Assembly (NCBI RefSeq): GCF_002243515.1
Contig: NZ_CP022657.1
Location: 3,829,501-3,893,500, forward strand
Source of the DNA: Tumebacillus algifaecis
Lineage (GTDB): Bacteria; Bacillota; Bacilli; Tumebacillales; Tumebacillaceae
Direction: 5' to 3'
DNA length: 64,000 nucleotides
Shown: positions 27,791 to 35,083 of the stretch, piece by piece
Position numbering within the stretch: position 1 is the stretch's first letter
Layout: each line of letters starts with the position of its first letter
Translations under genes and position numbers: made by a program
The notes under the pieces: model-generated
Told to the model about the DNA's origin: nothing
Databases searched by the model: none
What the model saw: the letters and a program-made list of their open reading frames with translations, nothing else

Positions 27791-29143
27791 TTATTCTTCA
27801 TATCGTTTGCGTAAAGACGATGAGGGGATGTGCTCTTCTTCACGATATTTGGCCACCGTGCGGCGCGCGATCTCAATGCCTTTTTCCTGCAACAGTTCGG
27901 TCAGCTTTTGGTCGCTGAGCGGCTTGCGCGGGTTCTCGGCCTCGACCAGCTGTTTGATCTCCGATTTGATGCTTTCGGCCGAAGCGCTTTCGCCAGATGT
28001 GGTCTGAACGCCCGAGGTGAAAAAGTATTTTAGTTCAAATACACCGCGCGGCGTCTGCACATACTTGCCGGTGGTGGCGCGGGAGACGGTCGATTCGTGC
28101 ATGCCGATCTTTTCAGCGACCTGACGGAGCGTCAGCGGCTTGAGGGCGCGAACTCCCTGCTCAAAAAAGGCGCGTTGCAACTCGACGATCGCTGTGGTGA
28201 CGTTGTAGATCGTCTGCCTGCGCTGCTCGATCGACTTGAGCAGCCAGAGCGCATGGCTCAGCTTGCTGTTGATGTAATCTTTCGTCTCTTTGTGCAGTTC
28301 ATCGCTGGAAGTCAACATGTTGCGGTAAAAGTCGTTGATGCGCAGGCGCGGTACCGACTTGTCATTGACGATGACCACATAGTCGCTTCCGACTCGCTCC
28401 ACCGTCACATCGGGGATGATGAAGGAAGGCGATTCGGTCGAGTACATGCGCCCCGGTTTGGGATCGAGCTTTTTGAGCAGATCGACCATCCGTTGCACCT
28501 CGACAGGCGAAACGTTTAACAGCCCCGCGACGCGGGTGATCCGCCCTTGGGCCACCTCTTCGAGATAGTGGTCGATCAAGCGCTCGATCGCAGGGGGGAC
28601 GTTTTCCATTTCGGCCAACTGCAAGCGGAGACACTCCCCGAGATTGCGCGCGCCGACCCCAGTCGGCTCCAAGCTTTGCACGTGCTGCAAGGCGTGCAAG
28701 ACGCGCTCCTTTTGCACGGCAAGCGCCACAGCACAATCTTCCACCGACAGCGTGAGGTAGCCGTTGCTGTCGAGATTGCCGATCAGATACGTCCCGATGC
28801 GGAGCATTTCTCCGGTGAGCGGCAGCAGTCGGAGCTGCTTTTCCAGATGTTCATGCAAGGTGACCCCTTGGCGGATGCCGTCTTGCGCTTCTTCTTGCGC
28901 CGGAGCATACGAACCGCCAGCCGTCTGCGAACCACCGTTTTGACGCAGTTCTTTGGCCAGTTCGGTCCAATCGATCGTGCGTTCCACTTCGAGCATCGGG
29001 TTGTGCTGCGTTTCGCTTTCCAAAAAGTCGAGCAGTTCGAGTGACGAGAACTGCAGCACGGTGATCGCTTGGCGGAGTTCTGGCGTCATGATCAGCTTTT
29101 GTGTCTGTTCCTGCCAGAGTCCGTAGCCCATTCCTACCTGCAT
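27791..29143 (-). CDS. rpoN: RNA polymerase sigma-54 factor (RpoN/SigL)
   Basis: 450 residues. Region I is Gln/Leu-rich (LWQEQTQKLIMTPELRQAITVLQ), a core-binding region follows, then the helix-turn-helix (MHESTVSRATTGKYVQTPRG) and the C-terminal RpoN box ARRTVAKYREE that reads the -24 element. GAGGAG just upstream of the ATG at 29143. In Bacillus, sigL also lies upstream of cggR. Its presence implies bacterial enhancer-binding proteins elsewhere in the genome. Confidence 0.97.
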   Translation of the reverse strand: MQVGMGYGLWQEQTQKLIMTPELRQAITVLQFSSLELLDFLESETQHNPMLEVERTIDWTELAKELRQNGGSQTAGGSYAPAQEEAQDGIRQGVTLHEHLEKQLRLLPLTGEMLRIGTYLIGNLDSNGYLTLSVEDCAVALAVQKERVLHALQHVQSLEPTGVGARNLGECLRLQLAEMENVPPAIERLIDHYLEEVAQGRITRVAGLLNVSPVEVQRMVDLLKKLDPKPGRMYSTESPSFIIPDVTVERVGSDYVVIVNDKSVPRLRINDFYRNMLTSSDELHKETKDYINSKLSHALWLLKSIEQRRQTIYNVTTAIVELQRAFFEQGVRALKPLTLRQVAEKIGMHESTVSRATTGKYVQTPRGVFELKYFFTSGVQTTSGESASAESIKSEIKQLVEAENPRKPLSDQKLTELLQEKGIEIARRTVAKYREEEHIPSSSLRKRYEE

Positions 29144-29217
29144 GCTCTCCTCACCCTTTCGCTTCTTGCTTTGCTTCTAAGTGTAGCAAAACGTCATCGG
29201 AAAAGCGATTGCTAGGT

Positions 29218-29409
29218 TTAGACAAACAGGACGTGCACCCGCCCAGACTGATCGAGCAATGCATATCGGACATCCCGAATGTCATAGATTTGCAATTGGG
29301 AGAGCATCTCGCGCACCCAAGGTTCCGACTTGCCCAGTTTCATTAAATTGTCATAGACCAGCTTTCCGTGCCGAACGAGGGGCATCGGCTGCGCGGTGAG
29401 TTCCTCCAT
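29218..29409 (-). CDS. Stand-alone YetF/DUF421 C-terminal cytoplasmic domain
   Basis: 63 residues: MPLVRHGKLVYDNLMKLGKS, then WVREMLSQLQIYDIRDVRYA and LLDQSGRVHVLF match the soluble C-terminal domain that normally follows three membrane helices in YetF-type proteins. Here it starts at its own ATG with AAGGAG 8 bases upstream and lacks any membrane part. Either a truncated paralog or an independent small protein. It lies between rpoN and the divergent comER. Confidence 0.7.
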   Translation of the reverse strand: MEELTAQPMPLVRHGKLVYDNLMKLGKSEPWVREMLSQLQIYDIRDVRYALLDQSGRVHVLFV

Positions 29410-29547
29410 GCTCAGACTCCTTTTTTGATGTGCAAAACATCCTTTTTATTCAGGGTGCCGTAAACCAGCGCAAAAAATTCATTGTTCTTATCAGGCAGAC
29501 CTGTCGAATATGCTCGTAGTATAGACATTCAGAAGGAGGAGACTGCC

Positions 29548-30363
29548 TTGCGGATTGGATTTATCGGGACAGGGAGTATGGGAGGTATGTTAGTCCGGGC
29601 GTTTTCCCAGTCCACGCCCCCTTCGGAGCTTCAGGTCGTCGCCTGCAACCGAAGTCCGGAAAAACTGGCCCAAATCACGTCGCGCTTTCCCCACGTGGAA
29701 ACGGCTGCATCCCCTGAAGAAACGGTTTCCCGCTCCGACATCGTCTTTTTGTGCGTGAAACCTGGCGATGCTAAGGGTGTCATACAGCAAGTCTTGCCTT
29801 ATATTCGGGAAAATCATTATTTTATCTCGATCAACAGTGCGGTGATGCTTGAGGAGATGGAAGCGATCCTACCCTGTCGCGTGAGCAAAATCATCCCGTC
29901 GATCACGCAAGTCGGGCTGTCTGGCGTCACGCTGGTCATGCATGGCAGCCGCATGCACACCGAGGAGCGCCGCTTTATTGAAGGCTGGCTTGAGCGCATC
30001 TCCAAACCGATCGTTGTCGAGGAATCAGACCTGCGCGTCTGCTCCGACCTCAGTTCGTGCGGACCAGCTTTTTTGGCGGTGATGCTGCGTGAGTTTGCGA
30101 TGGCGGCGGTCAGACAGGGCGGGATTCCACGCGATTTGGCCGATTCGCTGGTCAAAGAGATGACGATGGGGGTCGGGAAACTGCTGACCGAAGAAGGCTT
30201 TGAGTTTGAAGACATCATCCGCCGCGTCGCGGTGCCAGGCGGGATCACCGCCGAAGGGATCAAAGTGCTGCACCCGTCCTTACACGGGGTGTTCGACCAA
30301 CTGCTGGTCACGACCCGCTCCAAATCGAAACATCACGGAACGGCTGAGCACGACCATAAGTGA
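29548..30363 (+). CDS. comER: ComER, pyrroline-5-carboxylate reductase-like protein
   Basis: TTG start at 29548 with AAGGAGGAG 6 bases upstream; 271 residues. Rossmann start RIGFIGTGSMGGML, VFLCVKPGDAKGVI, the ISINSAVMLEEM strand, and a C-terminal dimer domain with CGPAFLAVMLREFA and RRVAVPGGITAEGIKVL: a ProC relative. The substitutions and the usual neighbourhood make ComER (linked to sporulation/biofilm entry in Bacillus) more likely than biosynthetic ProC. A His-rich tail (KHHGTAEHDHK) is unusual. Confidence 0.85.
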   Translation: MRIGFIGTGSMGGMLVRAFSQSTPPSELQVVACNRSPEKLAQITSRFPHVETAASPEETVSRSDIVFLCVKPGDAKGVIQQVLPYIRENHYFISINSAVMLEEMEAILPCRVSKIIPSITQVGLSGVTLVMHGSRMHTEERRFIEGWLERISKPIVVEESDLRVCSDLSSCGPAFLAVMLREFAMAAVRQGGIPRDLADSLVKEMTMGVGKLLTEEGFEFEDIIRRVAVPGGITAEGIKVLHPSLHGVFDQLLVTTRSKSKHHGTAEHDHK

Positions 30364-30368
30364 GCATA

Positions 30369-30403
30369 ACAAAAAGCGGGGTCACCAAGACCCCGCTCCC
30401 TTC
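30369..30403. terminator. Bidirectional terminator comER/thiD
   Basis: AGCGGGGTC / GACCCCGCT hairpin between converging genes, with an A-run on one side. Confidence 0.75.
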
Positions 30404-30410
30404 TGTTTCA

Positions 30411-31217
30411 TTAAATGTGCTGTTGATGACGCCGCACATACGCCCAGTGGTTGGTCGGTCCATGACCTTGACCCAAGCCGAGCGAATCTTCGATCGCACA
30501 GGTGATAAACTGCTTGGCGGTATGTACCGCTTCATAAACCGCAGCGCCTTTCGCCAATTCGGACGTGATCGCGGCAGAAAATGTGCAACCCGTCCCATGC
30601 GTGTGCTTGGTCTCAAAACGCGGCGAGACAAATTCGGCAAACTGCTCCCCATCGTACAAAATGTCGAGCGCATCGCCTTCGAGGTGTCCGCCTTTGACGA
30701 GAACATAGCGCGTGCCAAAGCTGTGAATCTGGCGCGCCGCTTCCTTCATCTCTTCCACCGTGCGGATCGTGCGTCCAGTCAGCACTTCCGCTTCCGGCAA
30801 ATTCGGCGTGACGACGGTGGCGAGCGGAAGCAAGTGGCGGATCAACGCTTGCTGTGAATCATTTTCCAGCAGCTGCGCTCCGCCTTTGGCAACCATGACC
30901 GGATCGACGACAAGGTTCGGCAGTTGGTGTTCTTTGATCTTCATGGCGACCGTTTCGATGATCGGCACTTGTGCCAGCATGCCGGTCTTGATCGCATCCA
31001 CGCCGAGATCGACGGCGACAGCATCGATCTGCTGTGCGATCGCCTCCAGCGACAAGTTGTAGATGCCGTGAACACCCAGCGTATTCTGGGCGGTAACGGC
31101 GGTCAGGGCGCTCATTCCATACACGCCTAGTACGGTAAACGTCTTCAAATCGGCTTGGATTCCGGCGCCGCCGCCCGAATCACTGCCTGCAATCGTAAGC
31201 GCACGAGATACAGTCAT
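30411..31217 (-). CDS. thiD: Hydroxymethylpyrimidine/phosphomethylpyrimidine kinase (ThiD/PdxK)
   Basis: 268-residue ribokinase-fold enzyme of thiamine biosynthesis or pyridoxal salvage. Motifs: [68 protein letters not shown] and the anion hole [13 protein letters not shown]. The ATG at 31217 lies in a short leader without a TPP riboswitch. Bacillus has several paralogs (ThiD, PdxK); which activity dominates cannot be told from the sequence. Confidence 0.9.
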   Translation of the reverse strand: MTVSRALTIAGSDSGGGAGIQADLKTFTVLGVYGMSALTAVTAQNTLGVHGIYNLSLEAIAQQIDAVAVDLGVDAIKTGMLAQVPIIETVAMKIKEHQLPNLVVDPVMVAKGGAQLLENDSQQALIRHLLPLATVVTPNLPEAEVLTGRTIRTVEEMKEAARQIHSFGTRYVLVKGGHLEGDALDILYDGEQFAEFVSPRFETKHTHGTGCTFSAAITSELAKGAAVYEAVHTAKQFITCAIEDSLGLGQGHGPTNHWAYVRRHQQHI

Positions 31218-31351
31218 TCTCTGATCCCCTCCATTCGGTGCTGTCCTCTATTTTACCAAGACCGGTGCAAACTTCACAGTTGCTTTTTGCAAACGATTCC
31301 TGTATCATAGCAATTGTTCTTCTTCACAAGAACATGCTCATTTCACAACAT

Positions 31352-31426
31352 GTGCCCTTAGTGTATCGGATATCACGGTGGCCTCCGGAGCCGCAGAGGC
31401 AGGTTCGACTCCTGCAGGGCACGCCA
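31352..31426 (+). tRNA. tRNA-Arg(CCG)
   Basis: Acceptor GTGCCCT pairs with AGGGCAC over 7 bp; positions 8-9 TA; anticodon loop CTCCGGA gives anticodon CCG; T-arm GCAGG TTCGACT CCTGC; encoded CCA at 31424-31426. A terminator hairpin follows. Confidence 0.97.
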
Positions 31427-31442
31427 ACAGATCGAAGAAAGA

Positions 31443-31476
31443 AAGGCTTCCTACAAGCGTAGGAAGCCTTTTTCTA
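31443..31476 (+). terminator. Rho-independent terminator of tRNA-Arg
   Basis: AAGGCTTCCTAC AAGC GTAGGAAGCCTT followed by TTTC; the T-run is short but the stem is perfect. Confidence 0.85.
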
Positions 31477-31574
31477 TTTCATGCCTTATCTTTTTTCTTT
31501 AAGCTTGAAACTTCTTGCCTAAAACATCGTCTTACATAGTAAGAGGAAAATAACCCCCAAGGAGGACTCCCCTC

Positions 31575-32441
31575 ATGAAAAAGCCACTTCTCGCAGGTTT
31601 GATCGCAGGCGCACTGACGACAGCGCTGTTCTCCAGTTCGGCGCAGGCAAGCGTCGAGCTCTCCCCATCCGTTCCACAGTTGCAACCCGGTGTGTGGGAC
31701 TATGTTCAGGAACACCATCTGCGCGACCTGCCCGACCCCAACGAAACGCTGGCGATGGTGCAAGCCTACGCGAACACCGCACCGACTGCCGAGCAGATCC
31801 CCTACTACCGCGCGCTCGTTCAAAAATATCCGGAAAGTCGTCACGCGCACGAGCGGCTCGTCAGCGCCTTGCAGTCATCGCTGCAAGACGGTCATGACCC
31901 ACACCCCGCCAAGACAAATGTTGAAATCCTCCAACATTATTTGACCGCATCAAAAATTGCCGATTCCTTTGGCCAAACGCTCTACATAGAGAGCATCCGC
32001 CACTATGCGCTCGAATCCAGCATGCCGGAGAAAGCATCCGAATGGTATGACAAACTCCTTCGTAAAAATCCGTACAACTGGAATCTCAACATGACCTATG
32101 CGGAGCTCAACAAAGCGCTGAACAATCCGAAAGCGGAACTGTTCTACCTAAAAGCGATCAGCGCTCGCCCGGAAGGCAACCTGGATGCTCACATCGGCTA
32201 CACCGAGTATCTGCTCGACCAAGGCCGCTATGCCGAAGCGTTTCGCGTCGCACTGCTGCCCGGTGAAAAAAGCGATTACCTCGATTTTCTACACGGGTAC
32301 GCATTAGAAAAAATGGGCCGGGGCTTCCTCGCCGCCTCGTACTATTATCAAGCGCAAGGATTCTCCAAAGACTTCCCATTCCCCTCGCGCTATCAGATTG
32401 CAGCGAGCCCTTACCAAACTGGACTTCATTTTCTCGACTAA
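31575..32441 (+). CDS. Exported TPR-like protein (paralog of the next gene)
   Basis: 288 residues; AAGGAGGACTCCCCTC precedes the ATG. Signal peptide LLAGLIAGALTTALFSSSAQA with cleavage after AQA. The mature protein is an array of alpha-helical TPR-like repeats (for example EKASEWYDKLLRKNPYNWNL, AELFYLKAISARPEGNLDAH). It is alignable end to end with the N-terminal 290 residues of the protein at 32779: both have QPGVxxxxQ..L..LPDPNE, RPxGNxDAHxxYxExLLxQGRY, SxYxxFLHGYALEKxGxG and a closing SxYQxGL. It lacks the C-terminal domain of its paralog. Function unknown; likely protein-protein contacts outside the membrane. Confidence 0.75.
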   Translation: MKKPLLAGLIAGALTTALFSSSAQASVELSPSVPQLQPGVWDYVQEHHLRDLPDPNETLAMVQAYANTAPTAEQIPYYRALVQKYPESRHAHERLVSALQSSLQDGHDPHPAKTNVEILQHYLTASKIADSFGQTLYIESIRHYALESSMPEKASEWYDKLLRKNPYNWNLNMTYAELNKALNNPKAELFYLKAISARPEGNLDAHIGYTEYLLDQGRYAEAFRVALLPGEKSDYLDFLHGYALEKMGRGFLAASYYYQAQGFSKDFPFPSRYQIAASPYQTGLHFLD

Positions 32442-32446
32442 TCCAC

Positions 32447-32481
32447 GCCGCCTCTTTCTCGATGAAGGAGGCGGCTTTTTT
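32447..32481 (+). terminator. Rho-independent terminator
   Basis: GCCGCCTC / GAGGCGGC stem with TTTTTT downstream. Confidence 0.85.
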
Positions 32482-32778
32482 GCGGTCTGCACCCGGAGCG
32501 CCCTATGGTCTCCGCCGCCAAACGCATGTCCAGCTTGGCGCCACCATCCTCGCGCCTCGTCTTTGCTACATGTACCGCCACCTTCCACCTTCCGCTTCAC
32601 TGCTTATCCCTTCAGATCGAGAGCACATCCACATTAAAAATACCTCAACATTTTCTGGAACATTTTTTGTATTACTTCTTATATCGTATATAAAAATTGA
32701 ACATTGTGAACTTACATGCTATGTGTTATCCTTTTCCCGTATCATTATAATATTTTTTACATTCGGAGGTGTTTCACT
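32482..32778. other. Leader region of the TPR/SleB-like gene
   Basis: First half is GC-rich without a supported gene; second half is AT-rich and holds two promoter-like matches for the downstream gene: TTGAAC and TATGTG 17 bases apart near 32697-32725, and a perfect TATAAT near 32746 with a poor -35. CGGAGGTG at 32764-32771 is the ribosome site of the next gene. Confidence 0.4.
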
Positions 32779-34266
32779 ATGAAAAAGCTGTTCAGCATCA
32801 TGCTGGCAGCAGCACTGCTGCTCCCTCCTGCAGGAATGGAATGGAGCGGTAGCGCAGTTGCGACTGCTGCCTCGGACAAGAAGTTCCAACCCGGGGTAGA
32901 AGAGTTCATCCAAGGCAACTACCTCGGTCATGCCAACGAACTTCCGGACCCGAACGAGTCTGTCGAAGTGTTGCAGAGCTACCTGACCGCCAAGGGTTCG
33001 CCCAAAGAACTCGACACGTTCAAGAATCTGGTGAAGAAGTTCCCCGATTCCCGCCATGCCAATGTCGGTCTCGCGATGGCGTACTACAACGAGTTCGCCG
33101 CGACGAAAGACAGCAAACTGGCCAAACTCGCTTTGCAGCACGAACTGAAAGCGGCCGAAATCGCACTGACTTACGGCAAGGTGCAGTACACCGGCTGGAT
33201 CAAACAGATCGCGCTGGATGCAGGCACGCCGGAAGCGGCCGTCGCGTTTTTTGACAAAGCGCTCGCCGCTTACCCTGGCGATTTCGAAGCAGCTCTGCAC
33301 AAAGCAGAAACGTTGGGCAAGATGGGCAAAAAAGCGGAGGCAGAAGCTTCCTTTAAACAGGCGGTCGATCACCGCCCGGCGGGCAACATCGATGCGCACG
33401 CTTCCTATGCCGAATTCTTGCTTGAGCAAGGCCGCTACGAAGAGGCTGCGCTGAACACGATCCTGATCGGTGAAAGCGCGTACTACATCAGCTTCCTGCA
33501 CGGCTATGCGCTTGAGAAATTGGGCAAAGGCGAAGAAGCGCAAGCGCATTACGCCAAATTTGCTGAGTTCTCCCAATCGTTCCCGGCTCCGGCGAAGTTT
33601 AAGATCGAGCGTTCCGCCTACCAACTCGGCCTCAGCTTCGAACAACCGGTCGGCGCTGTTGCCAGCGCAAAAATGAGCCCAGACAACACGCTCGAAGCGG
33701 TGATCATGCCTGAAGCAACCACGGCGACGACCAACCTGTCATGGGCGGTCACCTGTGAGGCAGGCGGCGAAACGGTCGGCGGCATGCGCATGGTCGGCTG
33801 GTCGATTCGTCAGCGCGTCAACCGCGGCTCGACCAAAGTAAACGGCACGACCTGCCTGTCTGTCACCAACTCCGGAACGACGATGGATGACAAATACGGC
33901 AACGTCATCTGCCAATCAAGCCAATATTCTGGCGTCACCTGCAACTCGTCCAAAGATGTAACCAAGTGCACCAACTCGAACGTCCGCACGACGACGACCA
34001 ACCAAGTCGCGTTTGACGTGTACAATGGCCTGGTGCCAGACCCGTACACCGGGTACTGCCCGACCGGCACGAGCAGCAGCACGACCTACTGCACGGCGAC
34101 CTGCACAGGTGCCACGAACAACACAACCTCCTTTACCGTAAAAACTCCGCACTCGTTCTTGGCCTACTCGCATGCTCCGCTGTGGGGCTGTGCAATCAAT
34201 GCGGGTGCCGTTTGCGGTAACGGCGGCGGCGACAACTATTTTGACTACAACAACGCGAACAACTAA
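32779..34266 (+). CDS. Exported TPR-like protein with a cysteine-rich SleB-like cell-wall hydrolase domain
   Basis: 495 residues. The ATG at 32779 has CGGAGGTG 7 bases upstream. Signal peptide (LLLPPAGMEWSGSAVATAA region), then about 260 residues of TPR-like helices paralogous to the preceding gene. The C-terminal 190 residues hold LSWAVTCEAGGETVGGMRMV and SIRQRVNRG, which fits the SleB/Hydrolase_2 core (EAxGE...G...V...I..RV), followed by a Thr/Ser-rich region with ten cysteines in all (for example TTYCTATCTGATN) and an Asn-rich end. A hairpin and then a DsbA-like gene follow. I infer an extracellular peptidoglycan-active enzyme stabilised by disulfides; no substrate is known. Confidence 0.72.
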   Translation: MKKLFSIMLAAALLLPPAGMEWSGSAVATAASDKKFQPGVEEFIQGNYLGHANELPDPNESVEVLQSYLTAKGSPKELDTFKNLVKKFPDSRHANVGLAMAYYNEFAATKDSKLAKLALQHELKAAEIALTYGKVQYTGWIKQIALDAGTPEAAVAFFDKALAAYPGDFEAALHKAETLGKMGKKAEAEASFKQAVDHRPAGNIDAHASYAEFLLEQGRYEEAALNTILIGESAYYISFLHGYALEKLGKGEEAQAHYAKFAEFSQSFPAPAKFKIERSAYQLGLSFEQPVGAVASAKMSPDNTLEAVIMPEATTATTNLSWAVTCEAGGETVGGMRMVGWSIRQRVNRGSTKVNGTTCLSVTNSGTTMDDKYGNVICQSSQYSGVTCNSSKDVTKCTNSNVRTTTTNQVAFDVYNGLVPDPYTGYCPTGTSSSTTYCTATCTGATNNTTSFTVKTPHSFLAYSHAPLWGCAINAGAVCGNGGGDNYFDYNNANN

Positions 34267-34275
34267 TGCCTGAAT

Positions 34276-34300
34276 GAAGAGGGCTTCGGCCCTCTTCTCC
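34276..34300 (+). terminator. Hairpin downstream of the SleB-like gene
   Basis: GAAGAGGGC TTCG GCCCTCTTC with a stable UUCG-type loop but only a weak T-run (TCCTTC). Probably a partial terminator or an mRNA-stabilising hairpin that lets some transcripts reach the DsbA-like gene. Confidence 0.6.
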
Positions 34301-34325
34301 TTCACAAGCACAGAGGAGAGAAAAC

Positions 34326-35054
34326 ATGAAAAAATGGCTGGCTCCCGTATTGATTCTCTTTGGTGTTCTGATCATCATCCAATCTGTTGCCATCGTCCTT
34401 ACCCTATTTAAAATGAACGATCTGGAGCAAGCGCTCCCCGCACTGAGCAAACAGGTTCAACAGGCGGCTGAAGACCCCAATCAAAACGTTGACAAGCCGG
34501 GCGCGCAAACAGCCCCGACCCCGGTCGAATCGGAAGGCTTCCCAGAGCGGGGACCCAAAGATGCAGCGGTGACCATCGTCGAATTTACCGACTTCGAATG
34601 CACCTTCTGCAAATCGGTACAACCGACGATCGAGCAAGTGATGGAAAAGTATGACGGCAAAGTCCGCCATGTGTTCCGCAACTACCCGATCGGGGCGATT
34701 CATGCCGGAGCGGTCAATGCCGCGATGGCCGGACTCTGCGCGAACGATCAAAATAAATTCTGGGACTATCACGACCAACTCTTTGCCAAAGCGAACGACA
34801 GCGGCTCGCTAACCAAAGAATTGCTCAAACAAACGGCGGTAGACCTCGGCCTGAACGCATCTGCATTTAACACCTGCTTCGACAACAAAACGCACCTCGA
34901 CCGCGTCCAAAAAGACTTTGAAGCGGGCAACACCTACACCGTTTCCGGCACGCCGACCTTTTTCATCAACAACCGCATCGTCACTGGTGCTCAACCGTTC
35001 GATGTTTTCACTGAAATTATCGAAGAAGAGCTGGCCAAAGCTGCCAAATCATAA
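34326..35054 (+). CDS. Membrane-anchored DsbA/BdbD-like thiol-disulfide oxidoreductase
   Basis: 242 residues, 59 bases after the SleB-like gene, with GAGGAGA upstream of the ATG. N-terminal anchor (VLILFGVLIIIQSVAIVLTL, residues 8-27), a 40-residue linker, then a thioredoxin fold with a DsbA-type helical insert: VTIVEFTDFECTFCKSVQPT (active site CTFC), FRNYPIGAIHAGAVNAAMAG and the cis-Pro loop VSGTPTFFINNR. Two further cysteines (GLCAND, NTCFDN) could form a structural bond as in BdbD. Its place next to a ten-cysteine exported protein suggests it oxidises that protein (inference). Confidence 0.88.
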   Translation: MKKWLAPVLILFGVLIIIQSVAIVLTLFKMNDLEQALPALSKQVQQAAEDPNQNVDKPGAQTAPTPVESEGFPERGPKDAAVTIVEFTDFECTFCKSVQPTIEQVMEKYDGKVRHVFRNYPIGAIHAGAVNAAMAGLCANDQNKFWDYHDQLFAKANDSGSLTKELLKQTAVDLGLNASAFNTCFDNKTHLDRVQKDFEAGNTYTVSGTPTFFINNRIVTGAQPFDVFTEIIEEELAKAAKS

Positions 35055-35083
35055 GAGGGACCCCGGAGGGTCCCTCTATTTTG
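35054..35083. terminator. Terminator between DsbA-like gene and ltaS
   Basis: AGAGGGACCC CGGA GGGTCCCTCT followed by ATTTTG; lies between converging genes. Confidence 0.85.

Noticed and set aside
31218-31351. TPP riboswitch upstream of thiD
   Set aside because: No THI-box elements seen in the short leader.
32719-33645. 308-codon minus-strand frame opposite the TPR/SleB-like gene
   Set aside because: Antisense shadow; the plus strand has the signal peptide, ribosome site and paralog.
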